The notes beneath the pieces are model-generated. The model was not told where the DNA came from, searched no databases, and saw nothing but the letters and a program-made list of their open reading frames with translations. DNA of 5,739 nt, from the NCBI GenBank assembly GCA_025463665.1, contig JAODAY010000104.1, forward strand, positions 1 through 5,739. Reading direction: 5' to 3'. The position numbers and the translations under genes were made by a program. Positions within the stretch are counted from its first letter, which is position 1. Each line of letters opens with the position of its first letter. Shown piece after piece: positions 5,507 to 5,739 of this stretch. Origin of the DNA: Microbacteriaceae bacterium (GTDB lineage Bacteria; Actinomycetota; Actinomycetes; Actinomycetales; Microbacteriaceae).

Positions 5507-5739
5507 TTACTCGCGCAATGCGAGGATGCGCTCGGCCCAATCGCGCACCTTCGGGTCTGATTTCTCGACGAGGCCGGAGACCGGCTCGCGCCACTCGTCG
5601 AGATCGATTTCGAAGAACTTGACGCCGTTCTTTTCGAGGAACTCCTTGTTGTCGACTGCCTCCTCGATCGACGTCTCGCGATACGTCGACGACACGTCGG
5701 CGACTGCTTCGTCGAAGATGGCGCGGTTGGCCTCGGGCC
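5507..5739 (-). CDS. Probable TRAP transporter solute-binding protein (DctP-like), C-terminal part only
   Basis: Only the last 77 codons are in the window; the frame is open to the right edge (from 5737 inward) and ends with TAA at 5509-5507. The GTG at 5695 is internal, since the frame continues upstream with PEANRAIFDEAVADV. The mostly helical, charged C-terminus contains RETSIEEAVDNKEFLEKNGV, then FFEIDLDEWREP and a final Lys/Arg/Glu-rich helix. It resembles the end of DctP-family extracytoplasmic binding proteins, where a helix with a KLKEAGV-like stretch precedes a FREAV-like motif. In a TRAP system this protein captures an organic or sugar acid outside the membrane and delivers it to the DctQ/DctM membrane subunits, which are not in view. 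Its place directly upstream of otnK suggests a tetronate-type ligand such as erythronate or threonate. Other binding-protein families are possible because the diagnostic N-terminal part is missing. Confidence 0.6.
   Translation of the reverse strand, partial: PEANRAIFDEAVADVSSTYRETSIEEAVDNKEFLEKNGVKFFEIDLDEWREPVSGLVEKSDPKVRDWAERILALRE

Noticed and set aside
5029..5622. Plus-strand open frame (197 codons) opposite otnK and running across the dctP-otnK gap
   Set aside because: It lies antisense to a strongly recognised kinase and covers the stem-loop; its composition is shadow-like and no family is recognisable.

Overview
The window is GC-rich, with codons ending mostly in G or C, GTG and TTG starts, strong Shine-Dalgarno motifs and tightly overlapping genes. 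This suits a high-GC bacterium. A Gram-positive actinobacterium is my best guess, from codon style and family resemblance only; no marker gene here fixes the taxon. Two carbohydrate-related gene sets converge on a gene-poor stretch of about 650 bases.

Left (1-2040, plus strand): the 3' part of an ABC-transporter ATPase gene and, overlapping it by one base, a complete membrane permease gene. Both look like the CUT2/monosaccharide (RbsA-RbsC, XylG-XylH, FrcA-FrcC) class. The permease is the last gene of this operon in the window. The binding protein and any regulator would lie upstream, outside the window.

Middle (2041-2691): no convincing gene. It contains several inverted repeats (2172-2198, 2402-2426, 2600-2609, 2612-2619), one of which is a weak candidate terminator for the permease operon. 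It also has a very short open frame at 2486-2572 behind a good ribosome-binding site.

Right (2692-5739, minus strand, read right to left): the 3' end of a probable TRAP-transporter solute-binding protein gene (dctP-like), then a 97-base gap carrying a long stem-loop, then a tight three-gene run. These encode a DUF1537 kinase (otnK), a class II aldolase-family decarboxylase (otnC) and a hydroxypyruvate-isomerase-like TIM-barrel enzyme (otnI). Together they match the known route for four-carbon acid sugars (D-erythronate, L-threonate). In that route 2-oxo-tetronate is isomerised by OtnI to 3-oxo-tetronate, phosphorylated by OtnK with ATP, and decarboxylated by OtnC to dihydroxyacetone phosphate. 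The TRAP protein plausibly captures the acid sugar. The dehydrogenase that starts the route (LtnD or DenD type), the TRAP membrane subunits and a regulator are not in the window.

I found no RNA gene, CRISPR array, insertion sequence or phage element. The pathway is known in other bacteria. The least explained parts are the stem-loop between dctP and otnK, with two competing pairings, and the structured middle stretch.
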